Source of the DNA: a virus
Reading direction: 5' to 3' (one strand)
Virus record (IMG/VR): IMGVR_UViG_3300009159_000181
Coordinates: 1 to 33,501 of that record
DNA length: 33,501 nt
The notes under the pieces were generated by a model. It was not told where the DNA came from. It saw only the letters and a list, made by a program, of their open reading frames with translations, and searched no databases. Below, in pieces: positions 23,355 to 30,358 of this stretch. The first letter of the stretch is position 1. Each line of letters starts with the position of its first letter. Both the position numbers and the translations under genes were made by a program.

Positions 23355-25001
23355 ATGGGCGCACTAACTGGATTAATGGTCATTGCTGGAATTGGATTAC
23401 TTAAAAATGGTAGTCTAGGTGTCAGTCGCGACCTTACATCCATAGTAGACGAGTTTAATACAAAAAATATCAGTGGTGCAGTACAAAGCAGAGTTGCCTC
23501 TGAAAGCACAGAAATAATTGATATCCTACGCTATGCACCGAGTTTTATGACAGGGTTGCCTCCTGCGGGTATTGATGGTTATACTGATTCAGAGGGTAAC
23601 TTGACAGTCAAAAATATACCCGAAGCAGTTAGATTGCAGGGTAAGAGCTTGTTTACTCCGGCAACCACTATAATGACCAACAGAGTTAAATTCAGCGGTG
23701 GCACCGATGATGTTGGTGTCTTTGCCAGTGTTTACGGAAAAGCCAGTGCGTACTCGGCGCAGGCATTTTCTTTTGCAGGTAGTTTGGCGCAGAGCACTGG
23801 ACAGAAATTTGATGACCTAGGTTTTCAGTTTAAAAACTATACTGATATTGCTTCGGGTGGCATTACCAGTCAATTCAATTCTGCAGGCGTACCGGCATTG
23901 GCCAAAGAAATAGCCAACCTAGGTACAATGTTTAGCACCAAAGATCTTAGTAAAATGGCCAGCGCAGGGTCGTTGGTTCAAAATTTGATCAACCAGGGAC
24001 TTGGCTACGTGGGTAACTTAGAGTCGGATGTTGTTGATGCCAACATTGATTTAGAAAATCTAGATGAAGAATCTAATGACCAGCTGTTATATTTCTTGCA
24101 CCAAATCAAAGGCAGTGACCTAGATGAAATCATCGAAGTTACCAATTTCCGCCCTGCAAGACTTGATCAAATACTTTCTCTGGCAGATGTCTTGGATATC
24201 AACAAGCTGTTTACACCGGCAGCAATTGCCGCTGTAGGAAGTGGCTCTAGCCTGAGCGATTTAAGCAATAAACTAAGCAATATTGGCGGGAATTTTAAAG
24301 ATACCGCTAGCATAGGACAACTTTACAGCAGTCTAGACCTACGTAGCTTTCCTAACCTTAATGCATTGGGTGGATTATTGCCAGACAGCATTGGTGGTGG
24401 GCTGGGTGCTCTTGGCGGATTAATAGGTATTGGCTCCGGGCTGTTCGGACAGCCAACTCTAAGAGATATGACAGCCAGTGCCAGCGGTGTTGGCTACACC
24501 GATGATGTTACGGCAATGGTGCAGACACAAAAAGATCTGTTGGAATATGATGAAGATGTTTTTAAGTTTAAAGATTATTTAGAAACAGAAGAAACATTAG
24601 ATCCTGCCGAACTAGAAATTTTAATCAACAACATAAATCAGAAGTCTGAATTGCAGGATATATTAACTGCTAACAATCTTAAAATGATTAGTTGTGCCCA
24701 ACGGTTGGGTATTGAAAAAGAAAATTTAAGTAAAGCCGGTATTGTACCTGGTGCAAGTGCAGCCAGTGCAGACGGTTTAATGAATCTGTCCAGTCAACTG
24801 CACGGATTAGGAGTAGACCCAACGGGTGCTGGGCTAGGTGAGCAATTATCTAGTATGGGCACCAATGACGTTTACGGAGAAGCAGTACAAGCAAGCCTTA
24901 TCGAAGGCAAGAACCTAGGCAAACTAGCGGTATTTGGCATCAATCCAGGAACAAAAATGGATCCAATGCAATATGCCAACAGTTTGCGTAACATTGGCTA
25001 A
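23355..25001 (+). CDS. Large probable tail/baseplate structural protein
   Basis: 548 residues starting with a hydrophobic helix (ALTGLMVIAGIGLL). The body is rich in Ser, Gly, Leu and Asp with repeated amphipathic helices (SSLSDLSNKLSNIGGN, GGLGALGGLIGIGSGLFG). No enzyme motif is visible. It directly follows the M15 peptidase. The Gly/Leu-rich stretches could insert into membranes or form flexible helices in a tail protein. A structural role is inferred from composition and position. Confidence 0.6.
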   Translation: MGALTGLMVIAGIGLLKNGSLGVSRDLTSIVDEFNTKNISGAVQSRVASESTEIIDILRYAPSFMTGLPPAGIDGYTDSEGNLTVKNIPEAVRLQGKSLFTPATTIMTNRVKFSGGTDDVGVFASVYGKASAYSAQAFSFAGSLAQSTGQKFDDLGFQFKNYTDIASGGITSQFNSAGVPALAKEIANLGTMFSTKDLSKMASAGSLVQNLINQGLGYVGNLESDVVDANIDLENLDEESNDQLLYFLHQIKGSDLDEIIEVTNFRPARLDQILSLADVLDINKLFTPAAIAAVGSGSSLSDLSNKLSNIGGNFKDTASIGQLYSSLDLRSFPNLNALGGLLPDSIGGGLGALGGLIGIGSGLFGQPTLRDMTASASGVGYTDDVTAMVQTQKDLLEYDEDVFKFKDYLETEETLDPAELEILINNINQKSELQDILTANNLKMISCAQRLGIEKENLSKAGIVPGASAASADGLMNLSSQLHGLGVDPTGAGLGEQLSSMGTNDVYGEAVQASLIEGKNLGKLAVFGINPGTKMDPMQYANSLRNIG

Positions 25002-25020
25002 GGCCGTATTTACACTGTTG

Positions 25021-25047
25021 GTTATGCTACTTATATGTTAGTATAAC
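25021..25047 (+). repeat. Imperfect inverted repeat after the structural gene
   Basis: GTTATGCTA and TAGTATAAC form a 9-bp stem with one G-T pair. There is no T run, so termination is doubtful. It sits in the 91-base gap before the hydrolase gene. Confidence 0.35.
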
Positions 25048-25061
25048 TAGTCTGTCAGATC

Positions 25062-25069
25062 AGTAAATA
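25062..25069 (+). promoter_or_regulatory. T4-late-like promoter box of the hydrolase
   Basis: AGTAAATA, 23 bases before ATG 25093, with AAAAGGAG between. Spacing equals that of the boxes at 15935 and 25708. Confidence 0.5.
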
Positions 25070-25092
25070 TTTTACCGCAAAAGGAGACTATT

Positions 25093-25701
25093 ATGTACGC
25101 AGAAAATGCACGTAATAGGATGCTAGCGTTAATGATCTCGTTGTTTATAATGTTGTTGATGAGCTTGAATGTCAAACAACAATTGAACGTAAGTCATTAT
25201 CAAAATCTAGTGTCTGAAACACAAAAACTTTTGATTAACACTCAAGAGTCTTTAAAAACTATTGTCCCTGCACTGGTTCCAGTACCTACTAAGATAGTAG
25301 ATATGCGAACTGTTGCCGTTGACAACTCAGAACTTCAATGTATGAGTGAGAACATATACTTTGAAGCAGCCTCGCAGAGCCTAATAGGAAAGATCGCTGT
25401 AGGACAAGTAGTCCTGAATAGAATGAAAAGCGGTCGTTATCCTAAAACAGTCTGCGGGGTTATTAACCAACGAGTTAATGACGTATGTCAGTTCAGTTGG
25501 AAATGTGAAAGCGAAAAAGAGATTCGCAATGCAAAAGCCTGGAAACAAAGCCAGCAGGTAGCCTATGACCTATTAAGTCGCGATCGCAAGGATATGGTTG
25601 ACCTTACAGAAGGGGCCACACACTTCCACGGCACTGGCGTCAGACCAGGTTGGAATCTTAAATTATTAACTAAGATAGACGATCATTTGTTTTATAGATA
25701 G
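25093..25701 (+). CDS. Membrane-anchored SleB/CwlJ-type cell wall hydrolase, candidate endolysin
   Basis: 202 residues. An N-terminal hydrophobic helix (about residues 10-26, MLALMISLFIMLLMSL) has no clear cleavage site and could be a signal-anchor. The C-terminal 125 residues are a hydrolase-2 (SleB/CwlJ) domain: CMSENIYFEAASQS with likely catalytic E91, IAVGQVVLNRMKSGRYP, VCQFSW, and THFHGTGVRPGW. SleB enzymes cut glycan strands. An anchored start suggests export by the host and release at lysis, as in SAR endolysins. It has its own late-type box and AAGGAG. The enzyme class is firm; the lysis role is inferred. Confidence 0.82.
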   Translation: MYAENARNRMLALMISLFIMLLMSLNVKQQLNVSHYQNLVSETQKLLINTQESLKTIVPALVPVPTKIVDMRTVAVDNSELQCMSENIYFEAASQSLIGKIAVGQVVLNRMKSGRYPKTVCGVINQRVNDVCQFSWKCESEKEIRNAKAWKQSQQVAYDLLSRDRKDMVDLTEGATHFHGTGVRPGWNLKLLTKIDDHLFYR

Positions 25702-25707
25702 AAGAAG

Positions 25708-25715
25708 GTTAAATA
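25708..25715 (+). promoter_or_regulatory. T4-late-like promoter box
   Basis: GTTAAATA, 23 bases before ATG 25739, with AAAGGGG as ribosome-binding site. Confidence 0.45.
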
Positions 25716-25738
25716 CTTTAGTACATAAAGGGGCAAAT

Positions 25739-25978
25739 ATGTCACACAATGCTAAAGTGCAAGACCGGTTAGGCGACCTTGAAGATGATGTAACTGATGA
25801 TTTTGATCTTGACGATTCAGATTACGGCTTCATTATCAGTAGTAGTGGAGAACTAAAGACATTTTTTTGCCCCGATGATACCTCTGGTTTTCCGCCTAAA
25901 CAAATCTTAAAGATATTTAAAATTTTTAAAATCAATAATGTATCAGAAGTTTTAACTGGCTCCGGTACCCTGCATTAG
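25739..25978 (+). CDS. Small acidic phage protein of unknown function
   Basis: 79 residues, very acidic at the N-terminus (LGDLEDDVTDDFDLDDSDYGF) and then FIISSSGELKTFFCPDD. The C-terminus is helical and basic (LKIFKIFKI). I recall short proteins of this pattern in marine T4-like phages, without a function. It is preceded by a late-type box and AAAGGGG and followed by a strong sigma70 promoter. Confidence 0.6.
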   Translation: MSHNAKVQDRLGDLEDDVTDDFDLDDSDYGFIISSSGELKTFFCPDDTSGFPPKQILKIFKIFKINNVSEVLTGSGTLH

Positions 25979-25985
25979 AAAAGAC

Positions 25986-26014
25986 TTGACAACTTGCTCG
26001 TTTCGTAGTATAAT
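25986..26014 (+). promoter_or_regulatory. Perfect-consensus sigma70 promoter
   Basis: TTGACA (25986-25991), a 17-base spacer and TATAAT (26009-26014): a perfect match. The leader carries AGGAG (26034-26038) before ATG 26044. Confidence 0.92.
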
Positions 26015-26043
26015 ATGGGTTACTTTACTAAACAGGAGCCCGT

Positions 26044-26325
26044 ATGTATTACAGTTCTTTGCCAGTTAGTACTTTATATGTAAAAGCTAACTTCAAACGT
26101 AGCCCATATAAAAACGCTATTGTCACGTTTCGTTTAGTAGGGCATACCTATGCAGAGTTTACTGCAAACAAAGCCCTAATGTTAGTGGACACTAACCCCG
26201 ACACTGTAACGCTAGAGCAGGTGTATGCTATAGCGGAAACTATGCGTGTCAAAGCAAATGCACTAAAAGTTGTGGTAAAAATGCCACAGCCTGTGTATAA
26301 AAAGCTGGCAAAACGTAGTACGTAA
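26044..26325 (+). CDS. Small basic protein under a consensus promoter
   Basis: 93 residues, rich in Lys, Val and Tyr, with a basic C-terminus (KMPQPVYKKLAKRST). No motif is recognised. The perfect sigma70 promoter, a strong ribosome-binding site and an immediate terminator make it a short, highly expressed early unit. Such single early genes are often host-takeover proteins, which is speculation here. Confidence 0.65.
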   Translation: MYYSSLPVSTLYVKANFKRSPYKNAIVTFRLVGHTYAEFTANKALMLVDTNPDTVTLEQVYAIAETMRVKANALKVVVKMPQPVYKKLAKRST

Positions 26326-26336
26326 GTACTACTTTT
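26315..26336 (+). terminator. Hairpin terminator overlapping the stop codon
   Basis: GTAGTAC, loop GTAA, GTACTAC and a TTTT run. The stop codon TAA lies in the loop. The same stem sequence recurs in the terminator at 32416-32444. Confidence 0.7.
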
Positions 26337-26338
26337 AA

Positions 26339-26383
26339 GTTAGTGCTTACTAACCTACAGAATTGCTTAATTTTTAAGCAATT
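26339..26383 (+). repeat. Two further tandem hairpins in a 141-base intergenic region
   Basis: GTTAGT/ACTAAC (26339-26354) and AATTGCTTAA/TTAAGCAATT (26361-26383) follow the terminator. With it they form three stem-loops within 70 bases. No gene was found in this gap. Confidence 0.6.
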
Positions 26384-26431
26384 TGTTGCAAAAAACCCAC
26401 AAAAAAATCACAAAAAACACCGAAATTTCGG

Positions 26432-26460
26432 TTGACGCAGAGCCCGTTTTGCGCTATAAT
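26432..26460 (+). promoter_or_regulatory. Sigma70 promoter with adjacent palindrome, leaderless
   Basis: TTGACG (26432-26437), 17 bases, TATAAT (26455-26460). The perfect palindrome CCGAAATTTCGG (26420-26431) abuts the -35 box. The ATG at 26467 is six bases after the -10 box. Confidence 0.85.
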
Positions 26461-26466
26461 ACTAGT

Positions 26467-26793
26467 ATGGAAAGCAAAACAGTAACCCGTAAACGCAGAC
26501 AAGATACCAAGCACGCCGTGTATATGTTAGTAAACACTAACACAAACGAAGCGTATGTTGGTATCACTGTCTGCGGTGCCCAAGTTAACAAGGCACTCAA
26601 AGTGCGTTTTCAAAAGCACGTTCGTCGTGCTGTGACAGAAAACAAAGATTGGGCCCTGTGCCGTAGCATCCGCACTCACGGTGCTGACGCTTTTGTAATG
26701 CTCTTGGTAGACATTGTGCGTGGTCGTAAGCCTGCTCACAAAGTCGAACGTGAGCTGATCAACGGCAATGCACCTGCATTGAACAGTCACTAA
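26467..26793 (+). CDS. Small GIY-YIG nuclease-like protein
   Basis: 108 residues from ATG 26467; a TTG at 26383 in the same frame lies upstream of the promoter and is rejected. HAVYMLVNTNTNEAYVGIT fits the GIY-YIG core with Y19 and Y30-V-G32, followed by R47, then E94/E96 (KVEREL) and N106 (ALN). These correspond to the Tyr, Tyr, Arg, Glu and Asn of the fold. It is only the catalytic domain, without a separate DNA-binding domain as in I-TevI or Seg enzymes. It may be a homing-type or restriction-like nuclease, or a degenerate copy. It has its own leaderless early promoter. Confidence 0.75.
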   Translation: MESKTVTRKRRQDTKHAVYMLVNTNTNEAYVGITVCGAQVNKALKVRFQKHVRRAVTENKDWALCRSIRTHGADAFVMLLVDIVRGRKPAHKVERELINGNAPALNSH

Positions 26794-26828
26794 AACGGTT
26801 GACACTGATCCCGTTTTAGTGTTATAAT
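26788..26828 (+). promoter_or_regulatory. Sigma70 promoter inside a perfect inverted repeat
   Basis: TTGACA (26799-26804), 18 bases, TATAAT (26823-26828). CACTAAAACGG (26788-26798) and CCGTTTTAGTG (26811-26821) form a perfect 11-bp inverted repeat around the -35 box. It is either an operator or an attenuating hairpin. AGGAG lies before ATG 26851. Confidence 0.85.
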
Positions 26829-26850
26829 ATAGACATAGTAAGGAGCAAAG

Positions 26851-27084
26851 ATGATTGCAGAAACAAGCATACAATCTGGTTATTACGATCAACGCCACGG
26901 CGGTCCATACGATCGCGGTCAAGCAGATTCGTACTACGGTCGTGATTATTGGCCTCACTACTTTGTGAGAGACACTCACAAATCACCTCGCATTGATATG
27001 GAGCAGATGACTGCCGCAGAGCTTACAGCCTACACCGCAGGCTATCGTGACAACGAAGCCAATGGCGACAAGAAAGAATATTGA
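26851..27084 (+). CDS. Small Tyr/Asp-rich phage protein
   Basis: 77 residues. GGPYDRGQADSYYGRDYWPHYF followed by an AYTAGYRDNEANGDKKEY end (read as PYDRG...SYYGR and YTAGYRDN) is a pattern I recall from short proteins widespread in phages; no function is known to me. AGGAG precedes the ATG. Its stop overlaps the next start (TGATG). Confidence 0.65.
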   Translation: MIAETSIQSGYYDQRHGGPYDRGQADSYYGRDYWPHYFVRDTHKSPRIDMEQMTAAELTAYTAGYRDNEANGDKKEY

Positions 27085-27431
27085 TGAAGTTCTACGCCGA
27101 GACAACCAAGTGGCCCGACACGATGCCCAACGGCACCTACTTGCTCAACGACAGCAAGACAAAGATGTTTGCCTACATTAGACCCAATGGTGTCGAAGTA
27201 AAAGAATTTAAAAAGCCTATCAGCATTGATACCCGTGGCCGCAAGTTTGTTGAAGTTAAAAACACCTTTGGCTTTAAGATTGCCAAAGTTAAGCCTGCCA
27301 ATCCACAATGGCAAGTTACAGGCAGTAAGGGCGACGTCTACATTGTAGAGCAAACCGAAAACGGGCTGACCTGCACTTGCAGTGGATTTAAATTCCGCGG
27401 TGCTTGTAAGCACGTCAAGGAGATTGCATAA
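27084..27431 (+). CDS. SWIM-type zinc-finger protein
   Basis: 115 residues starting at ATG 27084, which overlaps the previous TGA; a TTG one codon earlier is less likely. The C-terminal GLTCTCSGFKFRGACKHVKEIA is a SWIM finger (CxCxnCxH), a zinc-binding module used for DNA or protein contact. The rest is a beta-rich region (NGTYLLND, FAYIRPNGVEVKEF). SWIM proteins often join recombination or transposition complexes; here the partner is unknown. AAGGAG at its 3' end serves the next small gene. Confidence 0.75.
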   Translation: MKFYAETTKWPDTMPNGTYLLNDSKTKMFAYIRPNGVEVKEFKKPISIDTRGRKFVEVKNTFGFKIAKVKPANPQWQVTGSKGDVYIVEQTENGLTCTCSGFKFRGACKHVKEIA

Positions 27432-27523
27432 TGGCCTGGGTTGGCGTTATACTGTTAATAATCGTAGGTCATCCTATGTTGGCAGTGTTGTTAGCATTTT
27501 TTATCTTAGTATTTGGAGATTAA
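27431..27523 (+). CDS. 30-residue membrane peptide
   Basis: A short frame starts at ATG 27431 and shares one base with the previous stop (TAATG). AAGGAG (27417-27422) is well placed before it. The product is almost wholly hydrophobic (WVGVILLIIVGHPMLAVLL), one or two membrane-spanning segments. It ends two bases before the next ATG and contains that gene's GGAG. The tight fit and ribosome-binding site support a real gene. Possible roles include membrane modification or lysis control; none is shown. Confidence 0.65.
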   Translation: MAWVGVILLIIVGHPMLAVLLAFFILVFGD

Positions 27524-27524
27524 A

Positions 27525-27947
27525 ATGGGTTTGGATATGTATGCCTACACGGCAAATAAAGCAGGTCAGCACGATGAGTTTTTTAAACAAGACGGTCTAC
27601 GGTATGACAATGGCAATTGGGTTGGTGGAGACCCAAGTGTGCCGCAGACAGAAGAAATTGCCTATTGGCGCAAGCACCCCAATCTTCACGGTTGGATGGA
27701 ACAACTTTGGCAAAAGAAGAATCCCGAGGATATGTCCGATTTCAACTGCGTTGAGCTTGAGCTAACATTAGAAGATATCAATGATCTAGAGGAGGCTGTT
27801 ACTTTTAACAGACTGCCATCAACCACCGGGTTCTTTTTTGGCAACAACTCAGACAGCCATTATTTTGAAAAGGACATAGAGTTCATTGAACGAGCAAGGC
27901 TTGCCATTGACAAAGGCAAGAAAGTGTTTTATAATAGCAGTTGGTAA
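27525..27947 (+). CDS. Phage protein of the MGLDMY family, function unknown
   Basis: 140 residues. ATG 27525 is chosen because GGAG (within 27513-27520) is its ribosome-binding site; an in-frame TTG at 27513 lies in that site. The N-terminus MGLDMYAYTANK, then EIAYWRKHPNLHGWMEQLW, is a pattern I recall in many phage and prophage proteins of unknown function. The C-terminus ends KKVFYNSSW. It is the last gene before DNA ligase in a short early run. Confidence 0.7.
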   Translation: MGLDMYAYTANKAGQHDEFFKQDGLRYDNGNWVGGDPSVPQTEEIAYWRKHPNLHGWMEQLWQKKNPEDMSDFNCVELELTLEDINDLEEAVTFNRLPSTTGFFFGNNSDSHYFEKDIEFIERARLAIDKGKKVFYNSSW

Positions 27948-27964
27948 CTTCAAAGAGGTCCACA

Positions 27965-29278
27965 ATGGATAAACCCTGGCAGGTAATTAGCGACTTGGAG
28001 ATGCACTCTAGTCGTATCAACAAAGAACAAATTGTTGAGGCACAAGCCCAATTTGGCAACACAGAATTCTTTGAGGGCGCACGTCTTGCGCTGGACTCAA
28101 TGGTTACCTTTGGCGTTGCCAAAGTGCCCGAGCGCACAGGCCCAGACGGTCCCGGAGTTGATTGGGATAGTTTTAGCTTGATCCTAACCGGTTTTGTTAA
28201 CCGAACCTTTACTGGCAACCTGGCCAAAGACACCTTGGCCCAACTAATGAGCCAGTGTACCAATGCACAATGGAACGGATGGTACCGTCGCATTCTAATC
28301 AAAGATTTGCGCTGTGGCGTCAGTGAAAAGACCATTAACAAGGTAGTCGAGGTTGAATATCCCGACTATGCTGTTCCTGTGTTTGGCTGTCAATTGGCCC
28401 ACGACTCTAGCAACCACGAAAGCAAGGTCGCTGGCAAGAAGCTGATTGAAGTTAAGCTAGATGGTGTTCGCATTATTACCATTGTGCATCCTGAAGGTCG
28501 CGTTGATCAGTTCAGCCGTAACGGCAAAGAGCTCGTGAACTTTCCACATATCAAAGAGCAGTTTGCCTCCATTGCAGACACCTTGTTGGAGCCCTGGGTA
28601 TTTGATGGCGAAATTATGTCGTCAAGTTTCCAAGACTTAATGAAGCAGGTGCATCGCAAGAGCAATGTCAAAGCCAATGATGCCGTGTTGCATTTATTTG
28701 ATTGCATTCCCTTGGTTCACTTTGAACAAGGGCAGTGGAACGCCACACAGGAATTCCGTAGCAGTCATTTAAAAACATTTATGGACACGCACCAAGATGT
28801 CTTGCCCAATGTAACAATGGTGGGACAAGAATTGGTGGACTTGGACACTGCGGCAGGACAGAAAACCTATAAAGATATTAATGCCCGTGCCATTGCTGGT
28901 GGCTATGAAGGCATTATGATTAAGAATCCGGATGCACCTTATGAGTGCAAACGTAGTGTGGCCTGGCTTAAATTAAAGCCCTTTATTGAAGTAACTCTGG
29001 AGGTGTCGGATGTCGAAGAAGGAACAGGAAAAAACGTCGGACGGTTGGGAGCAATTGTGTGCCGAGGAGAGGACGACGGAAGAAACATTCAAGTTAACTG
29101 TGGTTCTGGCTTTAGCGACAGCGATCGCGGCACCTATTGGTCTAATCGCGATCGATTGGTTGGTCACCTTGTGGAAATAAGGGCAGATGCTATTACACAA
29201 AATCAAGATGGCACTTATAGCCTACGTTTTCCGCGTTTCCTCCGTTTCCGAGGGTTTGAAGTGGGCGAGAAGATTTAA
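27965..29278 (+). CDS. ATP-dependent DNA ligase, T4 gp30-like
   Basis: 437 residues. ATG 27965 is preferred over TTG 27941 because AGAGG (27954-27958) precedes it. The helical N-terminal domain (1-150) resembles gp30. Motif I is EVKLDGVRI with adenylated K164; motif III is VFDGEIM (213-218), motif IV YEGIMIKN (E315) and motif V AWLKLKP (K336, K338). A C-terminal OB fold follows. It seals nicks in phage replication and repair using ATP. All catalytic motifs are intact and the length is near T4 ligase. Confidence 0.95.
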   Translation: MDKPWQVISDLEMHSSRINKEQIVEAQAQFGNTEFFEGARLALDSMVTFGVAKVPERTGPDGPGVDWDSFSLILTGFVNRTFTGNLAKDTLAQLMSQCTNAQWNGWYRRILIKDLRCGVSEKTINKVVEVEYPDYAVPVFGCQLAHDSSNHESKVAGKKLIEVKLDGVRIITIVHPEGRVDQFSRNGKELVNFPHIKEQFASIADTLLEPWVFDGEIMSSSFQDLMKQVHRKSNVKANDAVLHLFDCIPLVHFEQGQWNATQEFRSSHLKTFMDTHQDVLPNVTMVGQELVDLDTAAGQKTYKDINARAIAGGYEGIMIKNPDAPYECKRSVAWLKLKPFIEVTLEVSDVEEGTGKNVGRLGAIVCRGEDDGRNIQVNCGSGFSDSDRGTYWSNRDRLVGHLVEIRADAITQNQDGTYSLRFPRFLRFRGFEVGEKI

Positions 29279-29279
29279 C

Positions 29280-29513
29280 GTGGAAAAACAAGCTATTAAA
29301 GATCTGATGTATGGCGGCATCAGTGAACTAATGCAACGCCGCGACTACTACTACCACAGTGATATCAATCCACTGTATAGTCACTGGACCGACCAGGGTG
29401 CAGAAGTATTAAAAAACTATGTCAATGACATATCTAGGTATATCTGGGACGCCGAACAAGAGGCCCTGGACCAACGTGCCAAGGACATTGTCCTTAACGA
29501 ACTTAAAAAATAA
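29280..29513 (+). CDS. Small helical protein of unknown function
   Basis: 77 residues from GTG 29280, directly after the ligase stop; a longer frame beginning inside the ligase gene at 29187 is rejected because it would overlap 90 bases. It is charged and helical (EKQAIKDLMYGGISELMQRRDYYYH). GAGAAG upstream is a weak ribosome-binding site, so translation may couple to ligase. Function unknown. Confidence 0.6.
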   Translation: MEKQAIKDLMYGGISELMQRRDYYYHSDINPLYSHWTDQGAEVLKNYVNDISRYIWDAEQEALDQRAKDIVLNELKK

Positions 29514-29525
29514 TCTGGAGTTAAA

Positions 29526-29807
29526 ATGAAAAATATTGAAATTCAAGGCGAAACAGCCGCTGATCGAAATGGCTGGCTACGAAATTTGCTGGTTGACGGA
29601 ATATATGATGTTACCTTTACCAAAGTAAATGGTGAGATCCGAACAATGCCTTGTACATTAAAACGTGAACTGTTGCCAGTGGTGGCACTAAAAGAAACGA
29701 CCAAAGAAAAAGTACACAAGACCGACACCCTTGGAGTTTGGTGTATGGACAAACAAGAGTGGCGTAGTTTTCGTGTTATGAATGTAACGGAAGTCAAACA
29801 ACTATGA
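29526..29807 (+). CDS. Small beta-barrel phage protein, function unknown
   Basis: 93 residues. The pattern DVTFTKVNGEIRTMPCTLKR in the middle and WRSFRVMNVTEV near the end resembles a small SH3-like family common in phages. No enzymatic residues are evident. GGAG precedes the ATG. Its stop overlaps the next start by four bases, linking it to the AbrB-like gene. Confidence 0.65.
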   Translation: MKNIEIQGETAADRNGWLRNLLVDGIYDVTFTKVNGEIRTMPCTLKRELLPVVALKETTKEKVHKTDTLGVWCMDKQEWRSFRVMNVTEVKQL

Positions 29808-30031
29808 ATACCAGTAAAATTGATCCTGCCACGGACGTTTCGAAGATCGAACGTACCAGTGAAACAACCTGGGTAATCACCCTTGAAGAAGATCCCGAAA
29901 CCGGCGACTTGATTATGCCCTTGCCCGATGAGCTGTTGGAAGCACAAGGTTGGAAAATTGGTGACGAACTCACTTGGGATATGAAAGATTCGGGCGAAAT
30001 TAGTTTGATCAAGCAGTCAACTAAAACCTGA
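29804..30031 (+). CDS. AbrB/MazE-like swapped-hairpin protein
   Basis: 75 residues. The segment ITLEEDPETGDLIMPLPDELLEAQGWKIGDELTW (seen as GDLIMPLPDELL and GWKIGDEL) matches the AbrB/MazE swapped-hairpin pattern, a small DNA-binding dimer found in transition regulators and antitoxins. No toxin gene is adjacent. It may be a phage transcription regulator; this is inferred. Confidence 0.65.
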   Translation: MNTSKIDPATDVSKIERTSETTWVITLEEDPETGDLIMPLPDELLEAQGWKIGDELTWDMKDSGEISLIKQSTKT

Positions 30032-30049
30032 GCTACCGCGTTATATATA

Positions 30050-30075
30050 TGTAGCAGGAAAGTTCTTGCTACAAT
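30050..30075 (+). promoter_or_regulatory. Hairpin and weak promoter-like region before the secreted protein
   Basis: TGTAGCA/TGCTACA (30050-30056 and 30067-30073) forms a perfect 7-bp stem overlapping a TACAAT box at 30070-30075. No good -35 box is seen, so promoter function is uncertain. Confidence 0.35.
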
Positions 30076-30102
30076 GTCAAACTAACCCTAAAAGGACCTA
30101 AA

Positions 30103-30339
30103 ATGACTAAACTTATCGCTTTGATCGCTACTCTCGCTACCGCTACCGCTTTCGCCGCAGAACCTGCTAAGAAAGAAGAAAAGAAGGCTGATGCCAAACC
30201 TGCTGTTGCCGCTCCTGCCGCACCAGCACCAGCCGCAAGTGCTCCAGTTGCAGCCGCTCCTGCCAAGAAGGAGGCCACACCGGCTGCCGCAAAAAGCGAA
30301 CCAGCCAAGGATAAAAAAGCCGAAGCTCCTAAGAAGTAA
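30103..30339 (+). CDS. Secreted Ala/Pro/Lys-rich protein
   Basis: 78 residues. Residues 1-19 form a classic Sec signal peptide (MTKLIALIATLATATAFAA) with a likely cut after AFA. The remaining 60 residues are almost only Ala, Pro, Lys and Glu, with KKEEKK and AAPAKKEA segments. It is low complexity and probably unfolded in the periplasm. Similar Ala/Lys/Pro periplasmic proteins occur in betaproteobacteria. AAAGGA precedes the ATG. A cell-envelope role during infection is possible; no function is known. Confidence 0.75.
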   Translation: MTKLIALIATLATATAFAAEPAKKEEKKADAKPAVAAPAAPAPAASAPVAAAPAKKEATPAAAKSEPAKDKKAEAPKK

Positions 30340-30358
30340 TCCACTAAGGTACTCGTTA

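Noticed and set aside
27382-27765. 127-codon + strand frame overlapping three genes
   Set aside because: It overlaps the SWIM gene, the 30-residue membrane gene and the MGLDMY gene, all of which have good ribosome-binding sites and recognisable sequence.
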